DNA from: Filosporella fistucella
Lineage: Eukaryota > Ascomycota > Leotiomycetes > Helotiales
NCBI GenBank assembly: GCA_030077755.1
Contig: JAQJZZ010000020.1
Coordinates: 620,001 to 684,000 of the forward strand
Direction of reading: 5' to 3'
Length of the DNA stretch: 64,000 bases
Under the pieces are notes generated by a model that saw nothing but the letters and a program-made list of their open reading frames with translations, ran no database searches and was not told the origin of the DNA. Positions 47,110 to 58,592 of the stretch are shown piece after piece. Position 1 is the first letter of the stretch; each line of letters begins with the position of its first letter. The position numbers were made by a program, and so were the translations under genes.

Positions 47110-50055
47110 ATGATGCGTCGCGCCTCAGATGATCTCAGCGACCCGGATCGCAACCTGGCTGAGTCAACAGGTCAACCTGCGGCCGGTATACCCGAAGATG
47201 TAGATTTAGATCTCATTACTGAAGAATCGAACGATCTGCGAATACATACTCCTCCTCCACGCATTGCCGCTCGGTTCTACAGACCTACGACCAATCGTCG
47301 CAAATCCTCTGCTGCTTCCTCCCGAAGGAACTCCATATCCTCTGCACATTCACACCAGTCTGCGTCGACTCGCCATGGAGGGATTCAAAGCAATTACATT
47401 GCGCAGCACTTACGCCGTGCCTCCATTATCGAAGATAGGAAGGCGAGATTGGCAGACAGAGCGGCGCACGCAGAAAAGGTCCGGCTGAGAGCTGCGTTGG
47501 CAAAGGCAGCTCCAAGGAGTACCACAAACAGCGAGGAGAGGGCACTAGCTGCTCAGCAGGCACGAGAGAAGAATCTCGCAGAAATTGTGGCAGCATGTGC
47601 GGAAGAGGTTAAGAGAGCGAAAGGAATTGCGGAGAGCATGAAGGAGAAGAGAGAGGCAGATGGAAAGAAGCTGAGGAGGGAAATGGAGGAGAAGCTCGCG
47701 GAGGCTGAAAGAAGGAGAGAGGAGATCTTGAACAGGGGAAACAACAAGAGGGGCCGATCTCTAAGTCATCCCAGGAAGAGCACCTCTCCTATCCCAGAGG
47801 TTCGCGAGACTATCAGCCAGGCAGTGGCTGCCTCTCGTATCCAACAGAAATGGAGAATACACCAGAGGTGGAAGGCATTGAAGCAGTTCGCCGAGCTAGG
47901 TCTCACAATCGACAGCGTCCGTGACACCTCATTCGAGAACGTAGTTGACTTACTTGCGCAAGAAAGAGTCCTAGTGGGCACAGCGCAAATATTGAGGATA
48001 TGCGGTTTGAAGGAAGGGGAGACAGGATCAGTCAATGAGATGACTGCAGTCCGAACTTTCCTCAGCGCATTCCTTATTCTTGGTCATCCAACTCAAGTCC
48101 TCAGTAGCAAGGGTGACAATGGAGACCAGCAGCAGGTGGGGGCTTTACCAATGAGGAGAGACGACCTTGCTAATCCACAATTGCAGGACCTTGTGGCGAA
48201 GGCCCGAGATTTACTGATCTCTTTTGAGACTGTTTTGTCAAGGTTGAATGCTGCTAACGGCTATACACCACCTCCAGCACAGCTCTCAAATCTGTCTGAA
48301 GTATATGCTGCTTTTTTCAATGCATTCATTGCATGGAAGGCACGCGATTCTAGCACTCTCATTGACATGATGGTTTTGCAATTCGTGGAACTTGATTCGA
48401 TATGGCAGTCTGTGAAGGATAGCACCGAGGAGACTGTCACGGATTCATATCGAGATGGTATTCGAGAGAATCAACTCAAATTGATGGTCAGAATCAAGAG
48501 ACTTGCTGGTGCCACAGAAGGCAAGAAGTTAATTACCAACGCTATCCGAGATGCTCGAAAGCTCAGGACGGCTAAAAAACCAGTCGGGGATTCCAGACCT
48601 AGAGCAGCCGAGTCGGTCGAGCCGGAACAACCAGTTCTTGCAGATTTATCTGCGTCTGAGAAGACTGTTACATCACATTTACAGACCCTCACTCCTCCAT
48701 CAACACCGCGAAGGCACCAGTCTTCTCATGCAGATGAGCTTCGTCTGAATAGACCTATGTTACCTCCAAACAGAGTTGTCACTCACGAGATAGCTATCAG
48801 TCGAGAATATCGCATCGAGGAAGATGCCCTCGTCAAACGGGATACAGTCATGCAAGCTATTTTCGACAAAATGCGTGTAGAGATTGCTGCTGGAAATAGC
48901 GACATTTGGGTCCTTGCCATGGCTGAGAATATCAGAACGAGGTTACAACAACTTCTCAAGGAAGGTAACTCTATGCACAAACTCATTGGCGAAGCGCTCG
49001 ACAATGATGTTGTAGCCCGTGAGCTGCAGAGTGGATCTTTCTCATATGAGAAGTTCTTCTCCTTTATGGCCTCTCTTCTTCCTCGTCTATGTGCTCCTTT
49101 CCGGGATGAAGAAATTAAGGATATCGTTGAGAACAAGATGCAGAACGGAGATATCGTTGGGAGACTGCAAGCTCTATTGCATGGTATTGACCTGATGCAA
49201 CTCGATTATGCCAATTTCATGTTGCAGCAAGCTGCTCCGGCACTTCTCAAGAATGCTGTCGACTACGAGACTTCGTCTTTCGGTCAGATTCTGGAAGAGA
49301 ATGGCGGCGACTTGTCAGCTACAGAAGCGGCGTGGACTGAAGCTAGGACGAAGGTTTTGGCTGAGGTAGCAAGACGTGATCCAGAGAATGTTGGGATAGC
49401 TCGCAGTCGCCCTACCCCAGATAAGATTTATTCTCAGATGTTGTTAGATGTCTTCACATCTCTTGATGCCGCGACACCAATTCCAGAGACTCTCCAGCTC
49501 GATTCTAAACGGATCTTGAGAGTCAGATCAGACGTGCTGCGCATCGTCACTGCCGGAGCAATCTTACTTCAATGTAAGAACATTCTCAAGCGTGATGTTC
49601 GGTCTCAATGGAAGACGGAAGCCACAAGAGTCTTCTCTGTTCTTGAGAATGCGAAAGCTCCAGATCAAGCTGCTCAAGGTATCCAGGCGGCTCTCGAATC
49701 TTCCCGCAGCATGCCCGTCGCTACGAAGACACACATCCGCGATCTTGTCTCCCGCATCGTCTCTTCCTCATCTTCTATCTCAACTGGTACAACCGAGCTC
49801 CGTGATCCAGTCATGAGACTCCTTATGACGCGACTTAGAGGCCATATCTTAGGCCGTTTGACAGCCAACACCGAGAAAGAGAAAGTAAAGAGCGCGAGCA
49901 CTGCGAGTGAGAAATTAGCTGGTCTCGGATTACCAGAATTTGTTCATAGGGTTGGCGCTATTGTGGAAGAGATAGGCAAGGTGGGCAGTTTGGATAGGGC
50001 GGCTCACGGGTTGTGGTATGAGGTTGTTGCTAAGAAGGCAGAGGAGGCTGTTTAA
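47110..50055 (+). CDS. IQ-motif / T-complex 11 (SOK1-like) protein
   Basis: A single 981-residue exon. Residues 1-110 are polar and Arg/Ser-rich. About 110-215 form a charged coiled coil (ending KKLRREMEEKLAEAERRREE). An IQ calmodulin-binding motif (ASRIQQKWRIHQRW) lies near residue 240-255. The rest, about 255-975, matches the all-helical Tcp11 family, e.g. KFFSFMASLLPRLCAPFRDE, GRLQALLHGIDLMQLDYANF and VDYETSSFGQILEENGG. In budding yeast the Tcp11 protein Sok1 suppresses loss of cAMP-dependent kinase; a link to cAMP/PKA signalling here is family knowledge, not visible in the sequence. The length is normal for filamentous fungi. The alternative second Met (MRRASDD) is equally possible as start. 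Confidence 0.87.
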   Translation: MMRRASDDLSDPDRNLAESTGQPAAGIPEDVDLDLITEESNDLRIHTPPPRIAARFYRPTTNRRKSSAASSRRNSISSAHSHQSASTRHGGIQSNYIAQHLRRASIIEDRKARLADRAAHAEKVRLRAALAKAAPRSTTNSEERALAAQQAREKNLAEIVAACAEEVKRAKGIAESMKEKREADGKKLRREMEEKLAEAERRREEILNRGNNKRGRSLSHPRKSTSPIPEVRETISQAVAASRIQQKWRIHQRWKALKQFAELGLTIDSVRDTSFENVVDLLAQERVLVGTAQILRICGLKEGETGSVNEMTAVRTFLSAFLILGHPTQVLSSKGDNGDQQQVGALPMRRDDLANPQLQDLVAKARDLLISFETVLSRLNAANGYTPPPAQLSNLSEVYAAFFNAFIAWKARDSSTLIDMMVLQFVELDSIWQSVKDSTEETVTDSYRDGIRENQLKLMVRIKRLAGATEGKKLITNAIRDARKLRTAKKPVGDSRPRAAESVEPEQPVLADLSASEKTVTSHLQTLTPPSTPRRHQSSHADELRLNRPMLPPNRVVTHEIAISREYRIEEDALVKRDTVMQAIFDKMRVEIAAGNSDIWVLAMAENIRTRLQQLLKEGNSMHKLIGEALDNDVVARELQSGSFSYEKFFSFMASLLPRLCAPFRDEEIKDIVENKMQNGDIVGRLQALLHGIDLMQLDYANFMLQQAAPALLKNAVDYETSSFGQILEENGGDLSATEAAWTEARTKVLAEVARRDPENVGIARSRPTPDKIYSQMLLDVFTSLDAATPIPETLQLDSKRILRVRSDVLRIVTAGAILLQCKNILKRDVRSQWKTEATRVFSVLENAKAPDQAAQGIQAALESSRSMPVATKTHIRDLVSRIVSSSSSISTGTTELRDPVMRLLMTRLRGHILGRLTANTEKEKVKSASTASEKLAGLGLPEFVHRVGAIVEEIGKVGSLDRAAHGLWYEVVAKKAEEAV

Positions 50056-50896
50056 TTTGGCATTCAGATCCTTTAAGATTTTCTTCGTCTCCTTACAGTA
50101 GGGATTAAGAGGCGTTTTGCGGTAGATTGGTGCATTGGGATGGCGTTTGGGCAGGTCTGATTTGTTTCGATATTGGTTAGGCTATGGATGGATATGGTGC
50201 TTACGGGTTAATGGGATGGATGGGGGTCAGGTTGATAGGGTGGGTTGTGACGATAATGATTCCCCTTTTGCGTTTGGTTTTTGGTTTTGGTTTTGGCTCG
50301 ATAGGACTGAGATGGGCTGGTCTGGGGGAATGGGATGAGCGATGATGGGACGTATGTATTTGATTTGAAACGGAGGGCATGGGGTATATGATGCGGCATC
50401 CTATTTCATAGGGGTGGGATAGAATGAATTCATACGATTTCGAAGATTATGTGTCGTTCTTTGTGGCTTAAGCAATGCGATAAGGTATTATATACCTATA
50501 CCAATTTTCATCCATCGTTCCGTAAGGTAACCAGCATTCTTGCAATTCCTCGAGAATCTACGATTGAATGAACATGATCCGAATTCTGCCTGTTTGTCTT
50601 GAACACTGCTACCCATCTGGCCACTGTGTGCCTCAACAATACATCTTCTGTCCTCTAAAATCTACATGACATCATGACGTACCCGTTATCAGATTGCTTC
50701 CGTCCCATCTGCCACCATTTTTCAACTGTTAAATCTCTTCCAGTAGGAATTATCGCTAAATCCACAACTACCTTCACCACGAGCTAGGTATTTGTGCTTT
50801 CACTCGTTTCACTCGTCCCATCATCTATGTTTGGGTATCTACAATCGTACACAGCTCACACCATACAACTCCACTCGTCTCCCTTTGGAACCTCTC
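50056..50896. other. Convergent 3' intergenic region
   Basis: Between the Tcp11 gene (+) and the nucleotidyltransferase gene (-). It holds G/T-rich then A/T-rich non-coding sequence (repeated GGTTTT-type units near 50275-50300). No gene. Confidence 0.5.
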
Positions 50897-51883
50897 TTAA
50901 TCATCACCATACAATCCCTCCTCCAAAATCCACTCCCCCACTCCTTCGGGAACCAATTTCCCCAATACCTGTCTCTCCTCCTTCTTAACCGCCTCTCTAA
51001 CTCTCGTACTACTCACAACTTCCTCGCCCTCTCCAATCTTCCTTCCTTGCACCAACACAATCCTTCTTTCACTCACCCAATTTCTCTTCCCTTCTACCTG
51101 GTCTAAACTCCCATCCGCAATACGCTGTACAAAATCATCTTGTTCCTGATGTGAACCCCAGGAACTATTTGGACGATACGTAACTAATAATCTATTCTTC
51201 TGGAAGAAGGGCGTGAGACAAGAGAGGGTATGTGTAGGGGGGTAATATTTCGAGTCGAGAATACGGATTAAGGTATCGTAGCCTGTGAGGTGTATCTGTT
51301 GGATTCCTTTTCTACCTTTTCCCACCTCCTCTTCCGAACTCTCTGTATTTTCAGAGTTCTCCTGGTCTATATCAAGGGAACAATATTCTCCAGATTCAGT
51401 AATGGAAGCAGCTTTATCCACAAAATAAGGCAGTTTCGTAACTCCTATATCAATACCGAAATCCTTCCATTGGCTGGCCAATTCTCCTTCTTTTGACCCC
51501 TCCGTTCTTGCAGCATCTTTCATACGTTTCAGCACTGCCTCCGCAAATATCCCCATCATTACTATTCTCTGCTCAAACGCAGCCGGTTTTGGTGCTTTAT
51601 CCGCATTTTGAGTTGCGAGTAATAATAGCAATCTTTTTGGCGATGTAGATTGTATAGGATCGTGGAGAAGAGCGTGTGTTGCAATGTGTAGATGGGCGAG
51701 AGTTGGTGGGTTGAAGGAAGAATCGAGGATGTAGAGGCTTGATACGGGTTTTGGAGTGGGGGATGAGGGGAGAGAGTGGATTATTTTGAATGTTGAGGGG
51801 GAGGAGGCGAAGGATTGAAGGGTGCTGCGAATGTTAGAGATGCGAAGCATGGTGGTTGTGGAGGAGTAGGAGGATATATCCAT
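50897..51883 (-). CDS. Nicotinamide-nucleotide adenylyltransferase-like protein (POF1 type)
   Basis: Single exon on the minus strand, 328 residues. This is a nucleotidylyltransferase-superfamily protein of the type called POF1 in yeast, related to NMN adenylyltransferases that make NAD from NMN and ATP. The N-terminal ATP-binding signature is present (SSFNPPTLAHLHIA, about residues 55-68, with the two His of the HxGH-like motif in the LAHLH form). So is the C-terminal SSTRVREA, equivalent to the ISSTxxR motif. Between them is RLLLLLATQNADKAPKPAAF, with an acidic insert around ENSENTESSEEE that is probably a loop. The start MDISSYSS was chosen; MLRISNIRST eleven residues further in is equally plausible, while longer in-frame sequence upstream looks non-coding. 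Confidence 0.85.
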   Translation of the reverse strand: MDISSYSSTTTMLRISNIRSTLQSFASSPSTFKIIHSLPSSPTPKPVSSLYILDSSFNPPTLAHLHIATHALLHDPIQSTSPKRLLLLLATQNADKAPKPAAFEQRIVMMGIFAEAVLKRMKDAARTEGSKEGELASQWKDFGIDIGVTKLPYFVDKAASITESGEYCSLDIDQENSENTESSEEEVGKGRKGIQQIHLTGYDTLIRILDSKYYPPTHTLSCLTPFFQKNRLLVTYRPNSSWGSHQEQDDFVQRIADGSLDQVEGKRNWVSERRIVLVQGRKIGEGEEVVSSTRVREAVKKEERQVLGKLVPEGVGEWILEEGLYGDD

Positions 51884-52159
51884 GGTATGTTGGAGGTAGA
51901 TGAAAGGCTGGTGATGTAAGAGAACGAGAGAAAGTGGTTTGATGTTGCACGAGGCTGACAATATAATCTTGGAAACGTGGAGTGAGGGGCATCCTCGGCA
52001 GGGGCAATCAACAAGGCTGCATAAAATGTTTGCGCTGTTTGCTCGTCTCACTCAACTAATAAGTGACGACACCAAACTTTCTTTTCGGCAGCTCAGTGCA
52101 ACCTTAATATCTACTCTTTGCACTTCAATTGTGCCAGCGGAAAATCATTCGTTATCGCG
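51884..52159. promoter_or_regulatory. Divergent promoter, POF1-like / 5-alpha-reductase-like
   Basis: Only 276 bp separate the two start codons, so both promoters overlap here. No TATA box or known factor site was recognised. Confidence 0.5.
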
Positions 52160-53166
52160 ATGGCGCTGATTGAAAACTGGATGCCGCCTTCGAGGGAGAA
52201 TTGGGAGTTGTTGGTTTGGGGATTCCAATATTTTCCGCTAGTAAGCCTACTATTTACCATCTATGAGCTGTAGCTTCATTACGGGGAATTGGGACTCTGA
52301 CATTCTCCAGATTACAATTTTTCAATGGGTTCAGCCTTGGTATGGCGCTGGTAAGACTTCTAGTACCAGCCGCTTCAATATCCCGGGGAAGATAGCATGG
52401 ATCACAATGGAGACTCCGGGATTGCTTACCCTGCTGTATTGTCTGTATACGTTGCCCGCAGAGACAGGTATGGGTCAATTACCATGGGAGAATAAAGCAA
52501 TGGCGGGCTTATATGTAATTATCTCTATCCATCCATTGAAAATACCTAACCATCCAGATAATTCACTACCTCTACCGCGCTATTCTCTGTCCCATCATCG
52601 CTCCATCCATGTCTCCCATCCACCCCTTCGTCTGGCTCATGGCCTTCTTCTTCCAAATCACAAATGGTACCTCCATTGGGGGCTACATATCCGGCTACGG
52701 CCCCACCACCCGCGCCGACTGGCAAGGTGAAGCCAATTTCAAAGCAGGCGGTAGAATGGAGCTCGGTCTTATGATCTGGGCTCTTGGCTTCGCAGGAAAC
52801 ATATTTCACGACGACGAACTACGAGAGATACGACGAGCTGCAGCTAGGAATCAGAAAAAGCGAGCTGAGCAAGCTGAGCAGAGTACCGGGAAGGATAAGG
52901 CAAGAGTAAGTGTTGACAAGGTTTACATGATTCCTCAGAATGGACTGTTTAATTTTGTGTTCTATCCACATTACTTTTGTGAGTGGATCGAGTGGGCGGG
53001 CTTTTATATCATGGCTGGGAGTGGCTGTGTGCCTGCTAGGAATTTCTTGATTAATGAGATTGCTACTATGTTGCCGCGTGCATTACAGGGGAAGAAATGG
53101 TATGTGGAGAGATTTGGGAAGGAGAAGACTGCTGGGCGAAAGGCAGTTATACCGGGCATTATATGA
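52160..53166 (+). CDS. 3-oxo-5-alpha-steroid 4-dehydrogenase family protein (3 exons)
   Basis: Exons 52160..52240, 52311..52514 and 52558..53166 give 297 residues with introns of 70 and 43 nt (the second with a CTAAC branch). The family reduces the delta-4 bond of steroids, or double bonds of other lipids, with NADPH in the ER membrane. Landmarks: PGKIAWITMETPG near residue 50, IIHYLYRAILCP starting at residue 96, FFFQITNGTSIGGYISGYG, GLMIWALGFAGNIFHDDELR and the C-terminal PHYFCEWIEWAGFYI, corresponding to the cofactor-binding end of SRD5A1-type enzymes. Several hydrophobic segments fit a multipass membrane protein. A charged insert (RRAAARNQKKRAEQAEQ) is larger than in animal enzymes. The natural substrate in fungi is not evident. 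Confidence 0.88.
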
Positions 53167-53544
53167 GTGTTTTGGGGTTGTTTCGAGAGGATAATGAATG
53201 ATGATCCTGTTGAGAGTAGCGGTCTGTTTTACGAGGATGAGAATTTGATGCACATTTATCGAGGTGACGGCCTTTCATATCTGTACAACAGATGAAAATG
53301 CACATTGTAAGCGGTGAGCAACAATGCTGCCAGGAGTTTATTTTGACATTGCATTTCTATTTGCATTATAATTGAGCGAAACATAACGTGACAGCAAACT
53401 CATGGGCATCATAGCCAACCTCATTAACCCATCTCAAGATAAAACGCCAAAATACCACCCAATTCTATCATCCATCATTATCATGACTGTTGTCCATCGT
53501 ATATTTCTCATATGTTCACTCCTCAAGTCCAGCGAAGTCGCTGA
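53167..53544. other. Convergent 3' region
   Basis: 378 bp between the stop codons of the 5-alpha-reductase-like gene (+) and the aquaporin gene (-). It presumably contains both 3' untranslated regions. Nothing else is seen. Confidence 0.5.
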
Positions 53545-55198
53545 CTAAGTATCCCTCGAGTGTCTACTTCTAGGTCTTCTCTGCTCCCTCCTCTGCATGA
53601 TCTCCGCTCTCTTCTCCTCATTCTTCGTAGGATCATTTTTGAGATCACCATCTTGACCCGGATTGGCCATCTCATACTCAAGCATCTTGATGAATTTGTA
53701 GAAGAAGACTGCGATGAGCGTGCCAAGCATTGGTCCGACCCCTTTATGATTGTTAGTATATGTCCTTTAGAAGCATATATTGGGGTATGGAATGAAGTGG
53801 GGGCCGGAAGAAAACTTACAGTAAATCCAATGATCCTTATCAAAAATGCCAGTCACGACACAAGGTCCGAAACTACGAGCCGGATTGAGTGATCCACCGG
53901 TATAATACACACCCACCATCTCCGCGATGAAAAGAGCGAGACCGATACCAACGGGTGCAATGAAGGTAGCCTTATGTTTCTCCTTTGCCAACATGAAAAT
54001 CGTAAAGACTAACTCGGCAGTCAAGATAGCTTCGATGAACACACCTTGCACTAGACTTGCTCCACCAGCAAGAGTAGTTCGAACATTCAATTTCGTAGGG
54101 AACAGACCCAGAACCATGCCTGATGCTGCGATACCGCCTGCTATTTGCGCAACGAAGAGGCACATAGCTCGTACGACAGGTAAGGCGCCGACGAGTACCA
54201 TACCGAGGGTGACAGCGGGGTTGAACAGACCTCCAGAGATGCGGAAGAAGATCCATACGTTGACCATGAGTGAGAAGCCGAAGATGACAGAGATGTAAAG
54301 GTAGACTGAGACGTTGAAACCAGTTGCTCCTCCGGAAGTGGTGTTGGATGTAGACGAGCTGTCGGTGGCAGCTGAGGATTGAATGTTTGCTACTTGGGTA
54401 CCAGCGAAGGCGAAGAAGAGAAACATGGTTGTGCCGACGAATTCACCGATTGTTGCTACGAAATCTGTTTTGTATGAGTATATCGTTTTGTGATACAATT
54501 GAGAGAAAGGAAATGGACTTACGATTCTTGAAACTACTATTCATCCATTGCGTCCAAGGCAATCTCATAACCTCTGCTCGTTCCTCTGGTGTCAGATTCT
54601 TGAAATTGATCGTGTTCCTATCACCAGGCGACTTGTGATGATCATAATTATACCCATCCACACTCTCCTCATCACTAATCCGCTTACGATCCCAATCTCC
54701 CCTCTCCAAATCTCTATCCATCTTCGTCTCTTCAAAATAAGGCTTTGATGCACTACCTGGCGCCCTATCCCAGATCTCTACATTCTTGTAGCTGCGAGGC
54801 GGCCGAGATCTCTCGTAAGAGTCAGGGTGCATTTCTTCCCGGCGATAGCGAGGGTCTTCGTCTCGGTAGTAGCCATCATCTCGACTTCTTAGCGGACGTC
54901 TAGAGCCGCCATCTGCAGAGAAAGAAGGACGCTCACGATCGTATTCGCCTTGACTATGACTTCTCGTTGGAATGGCGCCTGATGGTCTACGTCTGAGTCC
55001 TGCACCACGGAAACTATCTGGATCAACGGGATGGTCGTTGACAGGTGTGCGTTCTGGTGAGTAGGCTATGGTGCGGGGTTGAAAAGATCGCATAGGTGAT
55101 TGAGGAGCGATGGGAGAAGCAGGTCGACGGATAAGCTCCCCATCTAATGTCTTGCCTCCATAATGTTGAGGCAACTCACTCGGTCCTTCGCCCGGCAT
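53545..55198 (-). CDS. Aquaporin (MIP family) with long N-terminal extension (3 exons)
   Basis: Minus-strand exons 55198..54523, 54464..53820 and 53741..53545 give 505 residues; introns are 58 and 78 nt, the latter with an ACTAAC branch site. The channel core begins at NHFVATIGEFVGTTMFLFFA (about residue 225) and has both NPA motifs: FNPAVTLG (residues 307-309) and LNPARSFG (419-421). Ser after the second NPAR favours a water-type over a glycerol-type channel (which usually has NPARD). The N-terminal ~220 residues are hydrophilic, rich in Arg, Asp, Ser and Pro, probably disordered and regulatory. The C-terminal tail is charged with an Arg-rich end. The N-terminus is cytosolic by family topology. 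Location could be plasma membrane or endomembrane. Confidence 0.93.
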
Positions 55199-58100
55199 AT
55201 TGACGGTGAAGACTGGGAGGAGTATAGGTTTTGGTATCCAAGTAGCGGATGGTCTGCGACGCAGAGCGTTCTCCGTCTTGACGACTATGTTGAGGGATGT
55301 TTTTCAACTGATTGTTGATATCTGAGGGTATGTAAGAATATGGCAAAGTGTAAAGTTGAGATGATGAATGTGAGATGGGACAGCTCCCAATATAATATAG
55401 GCAGTTTCATCTGAATACCCGTCCATCTTTGCCAACCTCCGTCATCTCATTCTCTACTCTATTCCCAGCCACGGCCCCGTTTCCCAGATCTCCTAAAGGC
55501 TGACCAGCCACCTACGCATTTCTACCCTCGTTCTCACTTTTATCTTGTCCAGGGAGACATGTATAGAATGCTTGAACAATAACACGCATAATAAATTCAA
55601 AAGCAAAACCCTCTCTCCTCCCAAGAATACCAGGCAAAAGCGCTGTCATCCAGGGAGAGGCTCAAGGCTTACCCTGGTGCAAATCAATGCACATCGACGT
55701 GTTCTCGGGATGGGACTGTCAGACAGGCGTCTAGCCAAACTCAACACGTTCTCCGAACGACTCTCCAACGACACAGACGTTTAACGGCACGAAGCAAAAG
55801 GTAGAAATGACGACATGAGAAATGTCAAATGCTTGAGACGATATGCGAACGCACATAGTGAAACAGGCAAGAAGGGGTATACAGAGCCCAATAAGGGGTT
55901 ATCCGCTAGGATGAACCTCGCTGTCGCGTAAGCGAAATCTCGTGTCAGTCACGTCCTATTGATCACCGCCAGCCTCTCTGAGACAGCTTCTAGGATATAC
56001 TCTCGAGATACTCTCAAAAACCGGTCTTCACAAATCATCGATGTTGGATATCGGATTCGATCCTTATCTGCCTTCTCAGACGGTACCCACTTCCCAGCGA
56101 TCGGTTTCTCGTGATGGCTGGGCTGGGCAGGAATATGGGGATGGTGTATCCCTCTGCGGCTCTCGTGAGAGTTTCGACATACTTATGCCGGGTGTGAGAA
56201 TGCTTTGTTGAGACGTGAGTGATCGAGTCATATTCTGATAGAAATACCAACGATATCGCAGCTCTGTTGCCACATGTTGTTGCAAAAACTTCTCATTGCA
56301 CCGATTGAAAGTTGCAAAAACCAAGTCTCGAAACCGGACCGCTCCCACTTTTAATGGCTCGTGCCCGTCACGTGGACCCAACCCCTTACAGAGAGCACAG
56401 GCTATAGCGGCTAGAATAACGGCCTCAAGACTATAGGTAGGAAGGCCATGACTCGAGAAAGGATAAATTTGAAGAGAAAGTGAGGATACGAAATTTGCAA
56501 CCAGCCCCTTAATCCAGCAGCAAAAAGGGGTGGAGATTGAGGCTAAGCGAGGGGAAGGGAATCCCCAACAACACTTCACCGCTATGGCATCATGAAAGGA
56601 TGAATTTTTCTGGAGATTCTTGGGGAGAGTAACAACATGGCGGGAGATGGGTATATGGGAGGGATTATGTGGTCAATGCAGATTAGGCAATCTCTGATAT
56701 AGGTGCTGGAGAAATTGAGAAAGGCTTGAGAGGGTGGGAGGTGTTGGAGATGGAGAGTGAGGATTGAGGTTATTAGTAAATAGAGATGGAAATTAGATTA
56801 TAAGGGGTTGGTTATGCACTCGCTATCATTCTGGATTTCTAGCGATTGGCCAGCTCGAGATGTTCGTAGTGGGAGGACGAATACCTTTCAAGAATAGCTC
56901 CCCAAAATAACACTTCACCGCTATAAAGAACCACCTCATCACAAGGTGTCAAGAAATCCATATATAGATTGAACATAACCTTTGAATCTATATCCAAGTA
57001 CTGCGGTTCTTGAGTGCCCTGCGAACTAGCCGTGAACTCTGTTTAGAGCAAGTGGGAAGTGTACATTTCTCTTAGCCACCGCATCTGAGCATTTCACCGC
57101 TACATAACACAGCTATCAATAGCCCGTGTAGAATACATAGCTACACCCACACACATTGAAGAAAACTCATATCCCTCTCAAACGTGCTATACAAATATAG
57201 AGCGCGGCGAACGCCCCCCAAAATCTCCTTTTCACATATCGAACCTCAAATTTTCCAGCCTCTCCTTGAGAACTTGAACACCTCGCCGTTTAATACCGAA
57301 GTTACACTATAAACCTCGCACTTCAATCTAACAACCGAGACTAGATATTTCTTGGAAAGCCTCGGGCGAATTGCTACGGAAAGTATATCTTCTCTTCCCT
57401 TCTTCTTACTTGTGCCTTTCCCTATACTCTTTCAAATCCGAAGGAGAATCAAATCTTCTTTCTCCTTTCTCTTTATCAAAAATAATCCTACAAGCCTATA
57501 CCTTCCTTATTAGGAGCAATAGCCAAAAAAAATTGTTATCGGGAGCAAAAGTTCAGATTACCCACTTCGATATGCGGGTTCCTACATCTTTGTCGCTTTT
57601 CAGTTTTTATTTTCATGTTTTCTTGTATTTAGTGTGATTTCAATTTCTTCTTTGGGTTCTCTTCGGGTTTTCTCTTTTTATATTTGTTTGTCGTATTCTT
57701 TCAAATTCTATTCTGTTCTTTTTCTCTCTTTTTTTTACTGTGTTGTTGAATAGTTGGCGTTCTTTCCCGTTGGACCAAATCGGCCGGCGTAGTTGTCGAG
57801 GTTGGGAATCGGCTTATTTGAGGATATAAGACTCGGATTGTGCAAACGATGAACGTGGTGAATTGGAACGGGCACGTGAGATATTTGCGAGAGGTAGGGG
57901 AGAGTTTGGGTAAGGGCTGGAGAGTGATGAAGGTAAGTGTCGATGATAGTGCTGGATGACACCAAAGTGGAGAGAACTGTTTAAAGATCGGGGTGAAAGG
58001 AGAATGTACTCAAATTTAAGGGTCGTTTCTGCAGAATGTGCTTTTCTCTCTCCCTACTTCCATGAAGAAGAGCAGAGCAGAGCAGAGCATGCCAATCTTC

Positions 58101-58592
58101 TCTGCACCTCCAAACAACTGTTTCATCATAGAGATCTACGGTTTACTGCCTCCTGCTACCAAGTTGCGGATGGCGAATGAGAGTAAAATCTAGGACAGGC
58201 AATTCTGCAACCTATAGCAAAGTTCATGTGAATGCAATGACAACCACAAGGCCTATCATGTGGAGTACATCTGTTATAGCAAGACGATACTAGGGTAAAG
58301 GTAGAAACCTATCAGCTATTGCATACAATTGTCTCTATAGGGCTATACAATGGGTGATAATTCTACAAGGTGCTTCTAGCCTATTTGCCAAACACTACGT
58401 TCGTAGCCAATGTTGTGCTCCTATACTTACTCTTCCTTCTTTGCCGATTCAACAATAACCAATACTTTTTACCACAGTTTTCAATTCCAACTGCCGTAAT
58501 AACCAGATCCATGAAAAACGTCTCTTGCTATACGATTACATTCCTCCCACCTGAGTACCCAAGGATGCAGCCAAAAGTATGCAGCTCATCGT
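55199..58592. other. Gene-free region, aquaporin promoter side
   Basis: 3.4 kb without a convincing gene. A 167-codon frame at 56076-56579 (-) is Cys/Ser-rich, has no domain, and is judged accidental. It contains a palindromic CACGTG near 56370, an exact 16-bp direct repeat (AACACTTCACCGCTAT at 56570 and 56909) and a partial third copy at 57092. About 57370-57740 is T-rich. The part next to 55198 is the aquaporin promoter. Confidence 0.45.
56570..57102 (+). repeat. Dispersed short repeat TTCACCGCTA, three copies
   Basis: AACACTTCACCGCTAT is identical at 56570-56585 and 56909-56924, each preceded by CCCCAA at a similar distance. TTTCACCGCTA follows at 57092-57102. All are in the same orientation. 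They may be remnants of an older duplication or binding sites. Confidence 0.5.

Noticed and set aside
51884..52051. Upstream in-frame start for the POF1-like protein
   Set aside because: It would add 56 Cys/Leu-rich residues unlike the family and consume most of the divergent promoter.
56076..56579. 167-codon open frame on the minus strand
   Set aside because: Cys/Ser-rich with no family features and no promoter-like sequence; treated as accidental.
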